Assembly (NCBI RefSeq): GCF_002006995.1
Contig: NZ_MRUL01000006.1
Location: forward strand, 62,001-126,000
Length of the DNA: 64,000 nucleotides
DNA from: Izhakiella australiensis
Lineage (GTDB): Bacteria > Pseudomonadota > Gammaproteobacteria > Enterobacterales > Enterobacteriaceae
Direction of reading: 5' to 3'
Shown here: positions 1 to 10,364 of the stretch, piece by piece
How positions within the stretch are numbered: position 1 is the first letter of the stretch
Layout of the letters: each line of letters begins with the position of its first letter
Made by a program: the position numbers and the translations under genes
Notes under the pieces: generated by a model
What the model saw: only the letters and a program-made list of their open reading frames with translations
What the model was told of the DNA's origin: nothing
Database searches by the model: none

Positions 1-231
1 AGCCTTATATTCAGCAATGTCCAGCGCGAATAACGGATCGCCCTTTTTCGGCGGCGGCGGCAGATAGGCTTTGCTACTGAATGCCTGCGCCACGTCGTGG
101 AAGGTTGGCCCGGTTGGTTTATGCCATGATGCGTCAGCTTTTGTCCCTGGTTGATCGGCTGCAAAGCTTGATGCGGTAAATAACAGACCGCATGCGGCAA
201 AAAGCGCAGCGCTTAACGCTGATTTTTTCAT
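1..231 (-). CDS. Class A acid phosphatase / PAP2-family protein (N-terminal part, runs off the window)
   Basis: Only the first 77 codons are in the window. The protein opens with a clear signal peptide: MKK, a hydrophobic stretch, then a cleavage site after SFA near residue 24. It continues with KAYLPPPPKKGDPLFALDI, which resembles the YLPPPP...DP segment at the start of mature PhoN/PhoC class A acid phosphatases (PAP2 superfamily). Those are periplasmic enzymes that hydrolyse organic phosphomonoesters. The catalytic motifs lie outside the window, so the activity is inferred from the N-terminus alone. AAGGA stands 7 bases before the ATG. It is on the same strand as mrcB but separated from it by the strong mrcB terminator, so it is a separate unit. 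Confidence 0.6.
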   Translation of the reverse strand, partial: MKKSALSAALFAACGLLFTASSFAADQPGTKADASWHKPTGPTFHDVAQAFSSKAYLPPPPKKGDPLFALDIAEYKA

Positions 232-354
232 CTTTATTCCTTAGTTGTAAAAAAGCGCGCGCATGCTAACAAAATCACCGCATCAAATTCGTGATCGATG
301 ACCAACAATTTTCTGCATATTTTCCTAAATATTCAACAAGTTGTAAATTGGTGT

Positions 355-386
355 AAAAAAAGCCGGACGTTTACACGCCCGGCTTT
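355..386 (-). terminator. Rho-independent terminator after mrcB
   Basis: An 8-bp stem AAAGCCGG/CCGGCTTT (359-366 with 379-386) is followed on the minus strand by a run of seven T (complement of 355-361). It lies 20 bp past the mrcB stop codon and separates mrcB from the phosphatase gene. Confidence 0.85.
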
Positions 387-405
387 AGTTTCATCCCGCT
401 AACGG

Positions 406-2940
406 TTATTTGCTGCCGAACATATCCTTAATCCAACCGGCTACGCCGTTACTGTCCTTTTTCTCATCCTGCGGGGGTTGCTGCTGCTGTGACTGCTCCG
501 GCAGCATATGCTGTTGCTGTTGCTGCTGCGTCATCTGCTGCTGGATTAGCTGCTGCTGTTGCTGACAGAGGGCATTAGCATCTATTGTCCAGACCGGCAG
601 CGTACGCCACACGTTGCCGCCGGAACCACAGACAAAGTTGCCAGCCGAATCAATATTCATTGACGCGATGTCCTCGGGCGGCGTCAGCACCAGCGGCAGC
701 GGCGCCTGATTATCCAGATAGTGACGATAGATCTGCATCGCCCCGCTGGCGCCATACAGCCTGGTTGGTTTGTTGTTATCGCGGCCAACCCAGGTGATAG
801 CGACTTCTTTACCATCTATACCGGCAAACCAGCTGTCCACCTGATTATTGGTCGTCCCGGTTTTGCCGGCCAGATGCGCATTGGGGAAGCGCGCGCCTAA
901 CGCGCGGGCCGTACCGCGCAGTGCAACCTGTTGCAGCGAATACATGGTGAGGTAAGCCGCCTGAGCCGGCACGGCGCGCTCAGCCTGCGGATAGCTCTGA
1001 TAAAGCACTTTGCCATCTTCCGCGATAACGGAACGCAGCGCCGAAAGCGGCGCCCGATTGCCGCCGCTGGCGATGGTCTGGAACGCCTGCGCCACTTCGA
1101 TCGGCGTCAGGTTCAGGGCGCCGAGCAGCATCGCCGGAACCGGCTGAATCTGATCTTTCGGCGCCCCCAGCTTAGCCCAGGTGTTCACCACTGAATCCAG
1201 CCCCAGCGTCATACCGAGATTAACGGTCGGCACGTTCATTGAGTTGGTCAGCGCATCCACCAGCATCACCTGCCCGCTAAAGCGACGATCGTCATTCTGC
1301 GGTTTCCAGACCTGCCCATTTGGCAGCTTCAGCGCGATCGGGTTATCACCCAGCCAGGTATTCAGCCGATATTTATCCGGCTGGCTCAGCGCGGTGAGAT
1401 AGGTCGCCGGTTTCGCCAGTGACCCGATGGATCGACGCGCCTGCAGCGCACGGTTATAACCAGCAAACTGCGGATCGGCGCCGCCAACCATGGCGCGAAC
1501 TTCGCCGGTAAAGCGGTCAACGATCACCATTGCGGTTTCTAAATCATTAATACCCCGCTGCTTACGCAGCGTCGCGATGCCGTCAACCACCGCTTTCTCC
1601 GCCGCATCCTGAGAGACCGGATCGAGCGTGGTGAAAATCTTCACGCCGGAGAGATCCTGAACTTTGTCGCCCAGCTTGGCTTGCAGTTCATTACGCACCA
1701 TCTGCATAAAAGCAGGCTGAGGCGTCAGCACGCCCCCCTTCGGCTGCACGCCGAGCGGGCGGGCGGAGAGCATGTTGTACAGGTCCTGGTCGATATAATT
1801 TTGCTGCTGCAACAGGCGCAGCACCAGATTACGTCGTTCCAGCGCCAGCTTCGGATTGCGCCACGGATTATATAATGACGCGCCTTTTACCATACCAACC
1901 AGCAGCGCCTGCTGATCGAGGCTCAGCTCATCAACCGGACGACCGAAGTAGTAAAGGCTGGCCAGCGGGAAACCGCGGATCTGATCATTGCCAGCCTGGC
2001 CGAGATAAACCTCATTCAGATACAGCTCCAGGATGCGATCTTTGCCGTAGCGCGCATCCATGATCAACGCCATATAGGCTTCGTTAGCTTTACGCCATAG
2101 CGAACGCTCATTGGTCAGAAACAGGTTTTTTACCAGCTGCTGCGTCAGGGTGCTGCCGCCCTGCACTGCCCGTCCGGCGGTGATATTCGCCAGGAAAGCG
2201 CGGCCAATTGAGTAGAGGCTGATGCCGTCATGCTCATAGAAATGGCGATCCTCAGTGGCAATCAGCGTATCGACCAGCAGATCGGGGAAGCCGGAGCGCG
2301 GCACAAACAGGCGCTGTTCACCGTTCGGTGATTGCAGCATGGTGATAAGCCGCGGATCGAGGCGGAAATAGCCGAAATCACGGCCGTTATCGAGGTTCTT
2401 GATCTCCTTCAGCGTGTCGCCGCTGAAGCTCATCTCGGCACGAATCTGGCCTTCTTTACCGTCGGGGAAATCAAACGGACGGCGCAGCAGTTCAATATCA
2501 TTGCCGTGTACGCTGAATTCGCCCGGACGGGTAATGCGGGAAACCTCACGGTACTGGGTACCTTCCAGCAGCGCGACCATCTCTTTTTTGCTGTAGGACA
2601 TGCCCGGTTCGAGGCTCACCATGCGCCCGTACACGGCGGCGGGCAGCTGCCATACCTTGCCATCAATACGGCTGCGGATTTCTGAATCCAGCCAGAACCC
2701 ATAGGCGACAATAATAATGACGAACACTAAAAAGAGTTTAATAAGCAGCCCAAACCAACGGCGTTTTCTTCCCGGCGGCCCGCCTTTACCTTTACGCGGC
2801 ACGGATGCTACCTCCTCTTCATCATCATCGAAATCATCTTCATAATCTTCTTCCTTTTGGCGACCCCGCCTGGCGCGGCTGCGCGGCGGTTTGGGCTGTT
2901 TTCCCTTGCGCCCAATAGGTTCGCGATCGTTCCCAGACAT
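406..2940 (-). CDS. mrcB: Penicillin-binding protein 1B, bifunctional glycosyltransferase/transpeptidase
   Basis: This inner-membrane peptidoglycan synthase polymerises lipid II glycan strands and cross-links them; it is normally activated by the outer-membrane lipoprotein LpoB. The 844-residue protein has a basic/acidic cytoplasmic tail, one transmembrane helix at about 63-84, and a UB2H-type region. The family 51 glycosyltransferase domain contains [10 protein letters not shown], whose first Glu is catalytic. The transpeptidase domain carries SLAK, SMN and KTGTTN. The N-terminus ([14 protein letters not shown]) and C-terminus ([16 protein letters not shown]) are close to E. coli PBP1B, and length matches the family. 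The C-terminal tail before the last 20 residues is rich in glutamine. It is transcribed alone, with a terminator at 355-386. Confidence 0.98.
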   Translation of the reverse strand: MSGNDREPIGRKGKQPKPPRSRARRGRQKEEDYEDDFDDDEEEVASVPRKGKGGPPGRKRRWFGLLIKLFLVFVIIIVAYGFWLDSEIRSRIDGKVWQLPAAVYGRMVSLEPGMSYSKKEMVALLEGTQYREVSRITRPGEFSVHGNDIELLRRPFDFPDGKEGQIRAEMSFSGDTLKEIKNLDNGRDFGYFRLDPRLITMLQSPNGEQRLFVPRSGFPDLLVDTLIATEDRHFYEHDGISLYSIGRAFLANITAGRAVQGGSTLTQQLVKNLFLTNERSLWRKANEAYMALIMDARYGKDRILELYLNEVYLGQAGNDQIRGFPLASLYYFGRPVDELSLDQQALLVGMVKGASLYNPWRNPKLALERRNLVLRLLQQQNYIDQDLYNMLSARPLGVQPKGGVLTPQPAFMQMVRNELQAKLGDKVQDLSGVKIFTTLDPVSQDAAEKAVVDGIATLRKQRGINDLETAMVIVDRFTGEVRAMVGGADPQFAGYNRALQARRSIGSLAKPATYLTALSQPDKYRLNTWLGDNPIALKLPNGQVWKPQNDDRRFSGQVMLVDALTNSMNVPTVNLGMTLGLDSVVNTWAKLGAPKDQIQPVPAMLLGALNLTPIEVAQAFQTIASGGNRAPLSALRSVIAEDGKVLYQSYPQAERAVPAQAAYLTMYSLQQVALRGTARALGARFPNAHLAGKTGTTNNQVDSWFAGIDGKEVAITWVGRDNNKPTRLYGASGAMQIYRHYLDNQAPLPLVLTPPEDIASMNIDSAGNFVCGSGGNVWRTLPVWTIDANALCQQQQQLIQQQMTQQQQQQHMLPEQSQQQQPPQDEKKDSNGVAGWIKDMFGSK

Positions 2941-3038
2941 AGATTACTGTTCTCCAGGGGTGGCCAGCGGCCAGGCCGGCTTACTTTCTAATGGTTTATT
3001 GCCAGACAGAAGGGGAACCTTCTGAATTGCGCTCCCGC

Positions 3039-5480
3039 TCAAGAGGGCGGAAGGTGTTTTTTCGTGCGGCGCGTCGGCGGCGCCGAGACCGGATCATCCG
3101 GCCAGGGATGCTTAGGATAGCGCCCCTTCATCTCTTTCTTAACTTCCGGATAAGCCCCTTGCCAGAAGGCAGCCAGGTCGCGGGTTATCTGCAACGGGCG
3201 CTGCGCAGGCGACAGCAGGGACAGTACCAGGGGAATACGCCCCTGCGCAATACAGGGGTTCTGCGCTTCGCCGAACATCTCCTGCAAACGCACGGCCAGC
3301 AAAGGCGGCTTGTCTTCATCGTATTCGATCGGCAACCGGTTTCCCGTCGGCACAGTGTAATGAGTTGGCAACATAGTATCCAGCTGTTGACGCTGCGACC
3401 ATGTTAACAAGTGTAAGAGCGCCTGATGCAGGTCGATATTTAATAACCCTTTCATATCTTTAACGCCGCCCATCGCCGGCAGTAGCCACTGGTCGAGGGT
3501 TAACAGCAGGTCGGCCTCGTCGACTGCCGGCCAGCTCTGCTCCGGCAGCCAGCGATGGGCGCAGTGCAGCCGCACGCGCAGCTGCGTCGCCGCTTTGCTC
3601 CAGTGCAGCACCGACAGCCCGCGGCGTTTTATCCAGCGCAGCATGGCCTGATGCAGTTCATCCGCGCCCGGCTGCGGCAGCGGGCGGGATTTTAATACCA
3701 GCTGGCCGATCTGCTGCCGCTGCCAGGCGCGCAGCGTTGCCCGCTCTTCATCCCATTCAACTTCGGTCTGCGTTTGCAGCAATTCAGGACGCTGAACAAT
3801 AAGCTTATCGATATCGACGCCGAATCCCAGCAGCAGGCGCGCGTCGGGCTGACCATCGCGCAGCAGCAGGTCGAGGGCGAACAACCATTCATGTCGCCCC
3901 AGCGCGGCATCCGGCTCCAGCGCGGCGCCGCTGCCGCTCGCCAGCAAATAGCGTCCGCCCGCCCCCCGGCGCTGCGCCAGCCGATCGGCAAACGCGCAGG
4001 CCAGCAGCGGTGCAATGGCATCAGCATCCGTGCGGGCGTCAACATTTTTGCCCGCCAGCTGACGCGCGCGTCGCTGCCAGTGCGGTAACGGCCGGTAAAA
4101 TGCATCCAGCAAATCGCCGCTGCCGCTGCGCGGCGGATCTTCGATAATTGCCGCCAGCAGCGCCGCCGTCATCTGCTGCGCAGGCGCTTGTTCCGCTGCG
4201 CTTACCAGCATTGCCGCTAAGCGCGGTTCGGTGCCCGGCCCTGCCATACGCCGGCCTTTCAGGCTCAAAGCATGGTGTTCATCGGTGGCGCCCAGCAGCT
4301 GCAACAGCTGGCGCGCCGCGCGCAGATTGCTCTCCGGCGGCGCATCCAGCCAGCACAAATCCTGCGGCGAAGTACATCCCCACTGCAGCAGCTCCAGCCA
4401 GAAGGCGCTGAGGTCGCTGTGCAAAATTTCAGGCTGGCTGTGCCCGGCGGCGCGCTCCGCCTGCTCGACGCTGACCAGATGCAGGCAGATGCCCGGCGAC
4501 AGACGCCCTGCACGGCCCGCACGCTGGGTCATTGATGCCTGGCTGACACGCTGAGTTTGCAAACGGGTCAGCCCGCTGCGCGCATCGAAGGTCGCCACCC
4601 GCTCTAACGCGCAGTCCAGCACCAGGCGGATGCCTTCAATCGTCAGACTGGTTTCGGCAATATTGGTCGCCAGCACGACTTTGCGCCGCCCCGCTGGCGC
4701 CAGTAATATCGCTTTACGCTGTTCAGCCAGCGGCAGGGCGCCATATAAAGGACAGATATCCACGTCCTGTGTGACCCGCGTTTGCAGTTCACGCTCAACG
4801 CGACGGATCTCGGCGATGCCCGGAAGAAAGACCAGCAGCGATCCCGCTTCATCACGCAGCAGCTGGCTGGCCTGACGCGCCACGTTTTGCTCAAATCCCG
4901 GCGCCGGGTCGAGCGGCTGGTAGCGCCGCTCTACCGGCCAGCTACGCCCCGCCGACACCACCAGCGGTGCGCCGGGCAGCAGCGCCTGAAGCCGGCTGTT
5001 ATCAAGCGTTGCCGACATCAGTAATATTTTCAGGTCGTCACGCAGCCCTTGCTGCACGTCGAGTAATAACGCCAGCGCCAGATCGGCCTGCAGGCTGCGC
5101 TCGTGGAACTCGTCAAGAATGACCAGTGAGACGCCTTCCAGCATCGGGTCTCTTTGCAACATGCGGGTAAGAATACCCTCGGTAACGACTTCCAGCCGGC
5201 TAGCCGCACTGACCGCACGCTCGCCGCGCATACGGTAGCCGACGGTGGCGCCGGGCTGCTCGCCCAGCAGCTCCGCCAGACGCTGCGCCACGTTGCGCGC
5301 CGCCAGCCGACGCGGCTCCAGCATAATGATGCGCCCCGGCAGCGCGGCCTGCTGTAATAATTGCAGCGGCAGCCAGGTTGATTTCCCGGCGCCGGTCGGC
5401 GCGGCCAGCAGCACCTGATTATGCTGCTTCAGCGCGCTGAGAACCGCCGGCAGTACTTCGCTAACGGGTAATCCGCTCAC
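3039..5480 (-). CDS. hrpB: ATP-dependent helicase HrpB (DEAH-box)
   Basis: A cytoplasmic DEAH-family nucleic-acid helicase whose physiological substrate is not firmly known. Walker A APTGAGKST is at residues 27-35, with LDEFHERS as motif II, SAT as motif III and QRAGRAGR as motif VI, followed by HA2-type and HrpB C-terminal domains ending KGRYPKHPWPDDP. I chose the GTG at 5480 because AGGGAG lies 7 bases upstream and the protein then begins VSGLPVSEVLP, like E. coli HrpB. A longer in-frame reading to 5555 has no homologous N-terminus. Length is then 813 residues. It is divergent from thpR with 78 bp between starts. Confidence 0.95.
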   Translation of the reverse strand: MSGLPVSEVLPAVLSALKQHNQVLLAAPTGAGKSTWLPLQLLQQAALPGRIIMLEPRRLAARNVAQRLAELLGEQPGATVGYRMRGERAVSAASRLEVVTEGILTRMLQRDPMLEGVSLVILDEFHERSLQADLALALLLDVQQGLRDDLKILLMSATLDNSRLQALLPGAPLVVSAGRSWPVERRYQPLDPAPGFEQNVARQASQLLRDEAGSLLVFLPGIAEIRRVERELQTRVTQDVDICPLYGALPLAEQRKAILLAPAGRRKVVLATNIAETSLTIEGIRLVLDCALERVATFDARSGLTRLQTQRVSQASMTQRAGRAGRLSPGICLHLVSVEQAERAAGHSQPEILHSDLSAFWLELLQWGCTSPQDLCWLDAPPESNLRAARQLLQLLGATDEHHALSLKGRRMAGPGTEPRLAAMLVSAAEQAPAQQMTAALLAAIIEDPPRSGSGDLLDAFYRPLPHWQRRARQLAGKNVDARTDADAIAPLLACAFADRLAQRRGAGGRYLLASGSGAALEPDAALGRHEWLFALDLLLRDGQPDARLLLGFGVDIDKLIVQRPELLQTQTEVEWDEERATLRAWQRQQIGQLVLKSRPLPQPGADELHQAMLRWIKRRGLSVLHWSKAATQLRVRLHCAHRWLPEQSWPAVDEADLLLTLDQWLLPAMGGVKDMKGLLNIDLHQALLHLLTWSQRQQLDTMLPTHYTVPTGNRLPIEYDEDKPPLLAVRLQEMFGEAQNPCIAQGRIPLVLSLLSPAQRPLQITRDLAAFWQGAYPEVKKEMKGRYPKHPWPDDPVSAPPTRRTKKHLPPS

Positions 5481-5558
5481 CTGCTTACTCCCTACACTGG
5501 CCTCAAACTGGCGGGCATTGTAGCATTTAGCTTTACCACTGCGAGCCTGAGCCAAAAA

Positions 5559-6086
5559 ATGTCTGACAGCACGCGCCTGTTTTTTGCCGTTACGCCACCG
5601 GAGCCGCTACAGCAGTCGCTGGTAAAGTGGCGTGCCGACCAGTTCCCCGCAGAAGCCGGGCGCCCGGTTGCCGCAGCCAATTTGCACCTGACGCTGGCCT
5701 TTCCGGGGGAAGTCAGCGCGGAAAAGCAGGCAACGCTTATGCGACTGGCGAGCCGCATCCGCCAGCCCGGCTTTCAGCTGACGCTGGACGATGCCGGGCA
5801 CTGGCCGCGCTCAGGCGTGGTCTGGCTGGGTCCGGCCCGATCGCCGCGTGGGCTGCTGCAGCTGGCGGAAATGCTTCGCGCTCAGGCGGCGCGCTCAGGC
5901 TGTCAGCAAAGCCCGCAGCCTTTTCATCCGCACATTACGCTACTGCGTAATGCGCGCGGAAAAGTGGCCATACCGCCGCCGGGTTTTAGCTGGCATTTTC
6001 CCGTTACGCATTTCACCCTTTACGCCTCCTGCTTTAGTCAGGGACGCACCCGCTATCAGACCTTACAACACTGGAAACTGGATTAA
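5559..6086 (+). CDS. thpR: RNA 2',3'-cyclic phosphodiesterase (LigT family)
   Basis: A cytoplasmic 2H-phosphoesterase that opens 2',3'-cyclic phosphate ends of RNA and can act as a 2'-5' RNA ligase in vitro. Two HxT motifs define the family and both are present: HLTLAFPG at about residue 44 and HPHITLLR at about residue 126. Length is 175 residues, as expected. It is followed after 3 bases by sfsA, so the two are probably cotranscribed; hrpB is divergent. Start chosen by homology (MSDSTRLFFAV). Confidence 0.95.
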   Translation: MSDSTRLFFAVTPPEPLQQSLVKWRADQFPAEAGRPVAAANLHLTLAFPGEVSAEKQATLMRLASRIRQPGFQLTLDDAGHWPRSGVVWLGPARSPRGLLQLAEMLRAQAARSGCQQSPQPFHPHITLLRNARGKVAIPPPGFSWHFPVTHFTLYASCFSQGRTRYQTLQHWKLD

Positions 6087-6089
6087 CCC

Positions 6090-6794
6090 ATGGAGTTTTC
6101 TCCCGCCCTGCGCCCGGCAACGCTTATCGCCCGCTATAAACGCTTTCTTGCCGACGTGGTGACCGCCGAAGGCGAAACGCTGACCATTCACTGTGCCAAC
6201 ACCGGCGCCATGACCGGCTGCGCGACGCCAGGCGATACCATCTGGTATTCCACCAGCGACAGCAGCACGCGCAAATATCCCCACAGCTGGGAAATAACCC
6301 AAACCCGTGAAGGACACTGGATCAACGTTAACACCCTGCGAACCAATGCAGTGGTAAGGGAAGCGCTGGAGTCCGGTTGGATTCCAGAATTATCCGGTTA
6401 CGAGACGCTGAAAGCCGAGGTCAAATACGGAAGCGAACGTAGTCGAATTGATTTCCTGCTACAGGCAGAAGAACAGGTTAACTGCTATATTGAAGTCAAA
6501 TCCGTGACGCTATTGCAGCAAGGTAAAGGGTATTTTCCGGATGCGGTAACCGAACGCGGTCAGAAGCACCTGCGCGAACTCATCAGCGTAGCGGCCGAAG
6601 GCCATCGGGCGGTGCTTATGTTTGCCGTGATGCACTCGGGAATTGAGGACGTATCCCCCGCCCGCCATATTGATGGGCGGTACGCAGCACTACTGGTACA
6701 GGCACAGCAGCATGGGGTTGAAGTACTGGCGTATAAAGCATCTCTTTCTCATTTGGGGATGCAGCTCAAATCATCGGTTACGGTAACGCTGTAA
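6090..6794 (+). CDS. sfsA: DNA/RNA nuclease SfsA
   Basis: SfsA proteins were first described as stimulating maltose genes in E. coli and are now regarded as sugar-fermentation-stimulation nucleases with an OB-like N-terminal domain and a PD-(D/E)xK-type core. Here the core is seen as RIDFLL ... [11 protein letters not shown], giving the Asp and the E-x-K pair. The protein is 234 residues, the usual size. It starts 3 bases after the thpR stop, so translation is likely coupled. The 181 bp between sfsA and dksA should hold the dksA promoter. Confidence 0.93.
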   Translation: MEFSPALRPATLIARYKRFLADVVTAEGETLTIHCANTGAMTGCATPGDTIWYSTSDSSTRKYPHSWEITQTREGHWINVNTLRTNAVVREALESGWIPELSGYETLKAEVKYGSERSRIDFLLQAEEQVNCYIEVKSVTLLQQGKGYFPDAVTERGQKHLRELISVAAEGHRAVLMFAVMHSGIEDVSPARHIDGRYAALLVQAQQHGVEVLAYKASLSHLGMQLKSSVTVTL

Positions 6795-6975
6795 TATTTC
6801 AGGCACTTTACTGTTATTAAGATAGTTAGGCACCCATGCGCCAATACGCGTTTCCTCACAGGCTTGTCAAGGCATGTTCAGGAATAATTGCCAACCACAT
6901 CTGCTTCTGCTATTTATAGCGGCCTGTTTTTCCCCCTTTGGGGATCGATTGTGCGTGTTATCCAGGAGAAACAAC

Positions 6976-7431
6976 ATGCAAGAAGGGCAAAACCGTAAAA
7001 CGTCGTCCCTGAGTATTCTCGCCATCGCTGGGGTGGAGCCGTACCAGGAGAAACCGGGCGAAGAGTATATGAATGAAGCCCAGCTGGGCCACTTCAAGAA
7101 AATTCTTGAAGCGTGGCGCAATCAACTGCGTGATGAAGTGGATCGCACGGTATCCCACATGCAGGATGAAGCGGCCAATTTCCCCGATCCCGTTGACCGT
7201 GCAGCACAAGAAGAGGAGTTCAGCCTTGAACTGCGTAACCGCGATCGAGAGCGCAAGCTGATCAAAAAGATCGAGAAAACGCTGAAAAAAGTGGAAGACG
7301 ACGATTTCGGCTTCTGTGAGTCGTGCGGAGTTGAAATTGGCATCCGCCGCCTTGAAGCCCGTCCGACTGCCGATTTGTGTATCGACTGTAAAACGCTGGC
7401 GGAAATCCGCGAAAAACAGATGGCCGGCTAA
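6976..7431 (+). CDS. dksA: RNA polymerase-binding transcription factor DksA
   Basis: DksA enters the secondary channel of RNA polymerase and, with ppGpp, mediates the stringent response at rRNA and amino-acid promoters. The protein is 151 residues, the same as E. coli, starting [17 protein letters not shown] coiled coil spans about 35-110 with the DPVDRA-type tip that carries the acidic residues. The zinc finger CESCG ... CIDC is near 114-138. AGGAG precedes the ATG by 7 bases; a longer in-frame reading from 6874 has no support. A perfect hairpin lies 10 bp after the stop, before gluQ. Confidence 0.98.
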   Translation: MQEGQNRKTSSLSILAIAGVEPYQEKPGEEYMNEAQLGHFKKILEAWRNQLRDEVDRTVSHMQDEAANFPDPVDRAAQEEEFSLELRNRDRERKLIKKIEKTLKKVEDDDFGFCESCGVEIGIRRLEARPTADLCIDCKTLAEIREKQMAG

Positions 7432-7441
7432 TGAGCCTGAC

Positions 7442-7470
7442 GTTCCGCAGCAATCGCCTTGCTGCGGAAC
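7442..7470 (+). terminator. Perfect hairpin between dksA and gluQ (partial terminator/attenuator)
   Basis: GTTCCGCAGCAA (7442-7453) pairs perfectly with TTGCTGCGGAAC (7459-7470) around the 5-base loop TCGCC. No U tract follows (ATAATACG), so it is not a strong intrinsic terminator. A terminator in this gap that limits gluQ expression has been described in Shigella, so the same role is inferred here. Its position supports a gluQ start downstream of it, at 7482. Confidence 0.7.
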
Positions 7471-7481
7471 ATAATACGCAG

Positions 7482-8390
7482 ATGATCGCCCCTTACACTG
7501 GCCGTTTCGCCCCCTCTCCTTCCGGCAATCTCCATTTTGGCTCGCTTATTGCTGCACTTGGCAGCTATTTGCAGGCCCGTGCCTGTCAGGGACGCTGGTT
7601 GGTGCGCATTGAAGATATCGATCCGCCGCGCGAAGTGCCCGGCGCCGCCGACCAGATTCTTGCCCAGCTTGAGCATTACGGCCTGCACTGGGACGGTGAA
7701 GTGCTCTGGCAGTCGCAGCGCCACGAAGCCTACCGCGAGATGCTGGATGCGTTAATGCGCAACGGCATGAGCTATTACTGCACCTGCAATCGCAGCCGCG
7801 TACAGCAAATCGGCGGCTACTATGACGGCCACTGCCGTCATCGCCATCAGGGACCAGAAAATGCCGCCGTCAGGCTAAAAGTGGATCACCCGGTCCGGCA
7901 ATTTTTCGATCAGCGCCGTGGCGCCGTCGTTTGTGATCCCGCGCTGGCGCAGGAAGACTTCATTATTCATCGCCGCGATGGCTTGTTTGCTTACAACCTG
8001 GCGGTGGTGGTCGACGATCATTTTCAGGGGATTACCGAGGTAGTGCGCGGCGCCGATTTAATTGAACCGACCGTGCGCCAGCTAACCCTGTTTCAGCAGG
8101 CAGGCTGGCAGCCTCCGCGCTGGCTGCACCTGCCGCTGGCGCTGAATGCCGACGGCAACAAACTGTCTAAGCAGAATCATGCGGCGGCATTGCCCGATGG
8201 CGATCCACGCTTTACTCTGTGCCAGGCGCTACGCTTTTTAGGCCAGGCGATACCGCAAGGCGTTGAAGATATGACGGTTGCAGCGCTACTTGCTGGCGCC
8301 GTTACCCAATGGGATATGATGAAAATCCCACTCAATGACGCGCAGAACCGCGTTGTCACGACAACGGCATTCTCAAATGATTCGCTCTGA
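7482..8390 (+). CDS. gluQ: Glutamyl-Q tRNA(Asp) synthetase
   Basis: A truncated glutamyl-tRNA synthetase paralogue that activates glutamate and attaches it to the queuosine base at position 34 of tRNA(Asp). It lacks the anticodon-binding domain, which explains the short length (302 residues). The HIGH-like motif is in [15 protein letters not shown], the KMSKS-like motif is KLSKQ, and a zinc site is formed by YYCTC ... YDGHC. I preferred the ATG at 7482 over the earlier ATG at 7431 (which overlaps the dksA stop) because homologues begin just before GRFAPSPSG and the earlier start would translate through the hairpin. The ribosome-binding site is weak for both. Confidence 0.92.
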   Translation: MIAPYTGRFAPSPSGNLHFGSLIAALGSYLQARACQGRWLVRIEDIDPPREVPGAADQILAQLEHYGLHWDGEVLWQSQRHEAYREMLDALMRNGMSYYCTCNRSRVQQIGGYYDGHCRHRHQGPENAAVRLKVDHPVRQFFDQRRGAVVCDPALAQEDFIIHRRDGLFAYNLAVVVDDHFQGITEVVRGADLIEPTVRQLTLFQQAGWQPPRWLHLPLALNADGNKLSKQNHAAALPDGDPRFTLCQALRFLGQAIPQGVEDMTVAALLAGAVTQWDMMKIPLNDAQNRVVTTTAFSNDSL

Positions 8391-8448
8391 GCTATGATTA
8401 GCCGCTGTTTTTTACCGCAAGGTTAATTAGTCACTGTCGAGGTGTCCC

Positions 8449-9840
8449 ATTTTTACCCGAGTTGCCAATTTTTGCCGCAAAGTTTTGAATCGCGATGAAG
8501 CGGTATCCGCTGACGATACGGAAGTCGCGCCGATGACGATTATTCCCCGCGATCGCCACAACATTTCGCGCAAAGATATTAGTGAAAATGCCCTCAAAGT
8601 GCTCTACCGGCTCAACAAAGCCGGTTTCGAAGCCTATCTGGTCGGCGGCGGCGTGCGCGATCTGCTCCTGAATAAAAAGCCAAAAGATTTCGACGTCACC
8701 ACCAACGCGACGCCGGACGAGATGCGCAAGCTGTTTCGCAACTGTCGGCTGGTCGGGCGCCGTTTTCGCCTCGCTCACGTCATGTTCGGACCGGAAACTA
8801 TCGAAGTGGCGACCTTCCGCGGCCACCACGAAGCGGAGCAGGAAGGCATCAGCTCACAGCGCGGGCAGAACGGTATGCTGCTGCGCGATAATATCTTTGG
8901 TTCGATTGAAGACGACGCTCAGCGCCGCGACCTGACGATCAACAGCCTTTACTACAGCGTTGCCGATTTTACCGTACGTGACTACGTCGGCGGCCTGCAG
9001 GATTTACAGCAGGGCGTGATCCGCATGATCGGCGATCCGGAAACCCGCTACCGGGAAGATCCGGTGCGCATGCTGCGCGTGATACGCTTTGCCGCCAAGC
9101 TGGATATGAGCATTGCGGCGGAAACCGCCGAGCCGCTGCCACGTCTGGCAACCCTGCTGAACGATGTTCCGCCGGCGCGCATGTTCGAAGAGACGCTGAA
9201 GCTGCTACAGGCTGGCTATGGCTACGCGACCTATCTGAAACTGCGTGAATATCAGCTGTTTCAGCCGCTGTTTCCATTGATCAACCGCTTTTTCACCGCC
9301 GAGGGTAACACCTCGATGGAACGCATGCTGGTCCAGGTTCTGAAAAATACCGATATGCGCATTCACAACAATATGCGGGTAAATCCGGCATTTTTGTTTT
9401 CCGCCATGTTCTGGTACCCGCTGATTGAAACCGCCCAGCGTATTTCTCAGGAAGGCGGACTCGCCTGGTTTGACGCCTTTGCGCTGGCAACCAACGACGT
9501 GCTGGATGAGGCCTGCCGCGCGTTGGCGATCCCCAAGCGGCTGACCTCGCTTGTTCGCGATATCTGGCAGCTGCAGCTGCGCATGTCGCGCCGCCAGGGC
9601 AAGCGCGCATGGAAGCTGATGGAGCACCCGAAATTCCGCGCGGCCTACGATCTGCTGGCGCTGCGTGCCGAGGTTGAGGGCAACGCCGAAATGAAGCGGC
9701 TGACCGAATGGTGGGGCGAATTCCAGGCCGCCGCGCCGCCGCATCAAAAAGAGATGCTGAATAATCTTGGCGATGATCCGGCGCCGCGCAGTCGCGCCCG
9801 CCGCCCGCGCAAACGCGCGCCGCGTCGCGATCCCAGCTAA
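8449..9840 (+). CDS. pcnB: Poly(A) polymerase I, probable AUU start codon
   Basis: PcnB adds 3' poly(A) tails to RNAs and so promotes their decay; it also affects ColE1-type plasmid copy number through RNA I. The nucleotidyltransferase motif [10 protein letters not shown] and catalytic DFD (D80, D82) are present, and the tail is Arg-rich (RPRKRAPRR). The first ATG/GTG/TTG in frame (8485) would cut a conserved N-terminus. Reading from ATT at 8449 gives [13 protein letters not shown], matching E. coli PcnB, whose start is a documented AUU. GAGGTG sits 4 bases before the ATT, and this start places the catalytic residues at exactly D80/D82. Length is 463 residues. It overlaps folK by one base. 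Confidence 0.93.
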   Translation: MFTRVANFCRKVLNRDEAVSADDTEVAPMTIIPRDRHNISRKDISENALKVLYRLNKAGFEAYLVGGGVRDLLLNKKPKDFDVTTNATPDEMRKLFRNCRLVGRRFRLAHVMFGPETIEVATFRGHHEAEQEGISSQRGQNGMLLRDNIFGSIEDDAQRRDLTINSLYYSVADFTVRDYVGGLQDLQQGVIRMIGDPETRYREDPVRMLRVIRFAAKLDMSIAAETAEPLPRLATLLNDVPPARMFEETLKLLQAGYGYATYLKLREYQLFQPLFPLINRFFTAEGNTSMERMLVQVLKNTDMRIHNNMRVNPAFLFSAMFWYPLIETAQRISQEGGLAWFDAFALATNDVLDEACRALAIPKRLTSLVRDIWQLQLRMSRRQGKRAWKLMEHPKFRAAYDLLALRAEVEGNAEMKRLTEWWGEFQAAAPPHQKEMLNNLGDDPAPRSRARRPRKRAPRRDPS

Positions 9841-10319
9841 TGACCCAGGTTTATCTGGCGCTCGGCAGCAATCTTGCCGAGCCGTTACGTCAGGTCGAAG
9901 CCGCGCTGCACGCGCTGGATGCCGTACCGCATACCGTGCGTGTTGCGACGTCTTCGTTTTATCGCACGCCGCCTTATGGCCCGCAGGATCAGCCTGATTT
10001 TCTCAATGCGGTGGTTGCACTGGATACCACGCTGACGCCGCTGGCGCTGCTGGATTGCACCCAGCGTATTGAGCTGGAGCAGGGCCGTGAACGCAAAGCG
10101 GAGCGCTGGGGGCCGCGTACCCTTGACCTTGATATCCTGCTATTTGGCGATCTGACGCTGAATACGCCACGTCTTACCCTTCCCCACTACGATATGCACA
10201 ATCGTGCATTTATGCTGCTGCCACTGATTGAAATTTCACCAGATGTCACCTTTCCTGACGGTAAAAAAGCGGCAGACCTGCTGTCCGGACTTGATAGCAG
10301 CACTATCCGCCTCTGGTAA
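9840..10319 (+). CDS. folK: 2-amino-4-hydroxy-6-hydroxymethyldihydropteridine pyrophosphokinase (HPPK)
   Basis: FolK transfers pyrophosphate from ATP to 6-hydroxymethyl-7,8-dihydropterin, the step before dihydropteroate synthase in folate synthesis. Signature segments are LALGSNLAEPLRQ near the N-terminus and WGPRTLDLDILLFGD at about residues 88-102, whose Asp pair binds magnesium. It is 159 residues long, the normal size. Its ATG overlaps the pcnB stop (TAATG), so translation is coupled. In E. coli K-12 a fimbrial cluster separates folK from panB; here panB follows after 45 bp. Confidence 0.96.
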   Translation: MTQVYLALGSNLAEPLRQVEAALHALDAVPHTVRVATSSFYRTPPYGPQDQPDFLNAVVALDTTLTPLALLDCTQRIELEQGRERKAERWGPRTLDLDILLFGDLTLNTPRLTLPHYDMHNRAFMLLPLIEISPDVTFPDGKKAADLLSGLDSSTIRLW

Positions 10320-10364
10320 CTTCCTTTAAGATACCGCCCGGACGGTATTTTCTGAGAGGGCGTT

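Noticed and set aside
5481-5555. A 25-codon upstream extension of hrpB
   Set aside because: GTG 5480 has a good ribosome-binding site and the homologous N-terminus; the extension would reach within 4 bp of the divergent thpR start.
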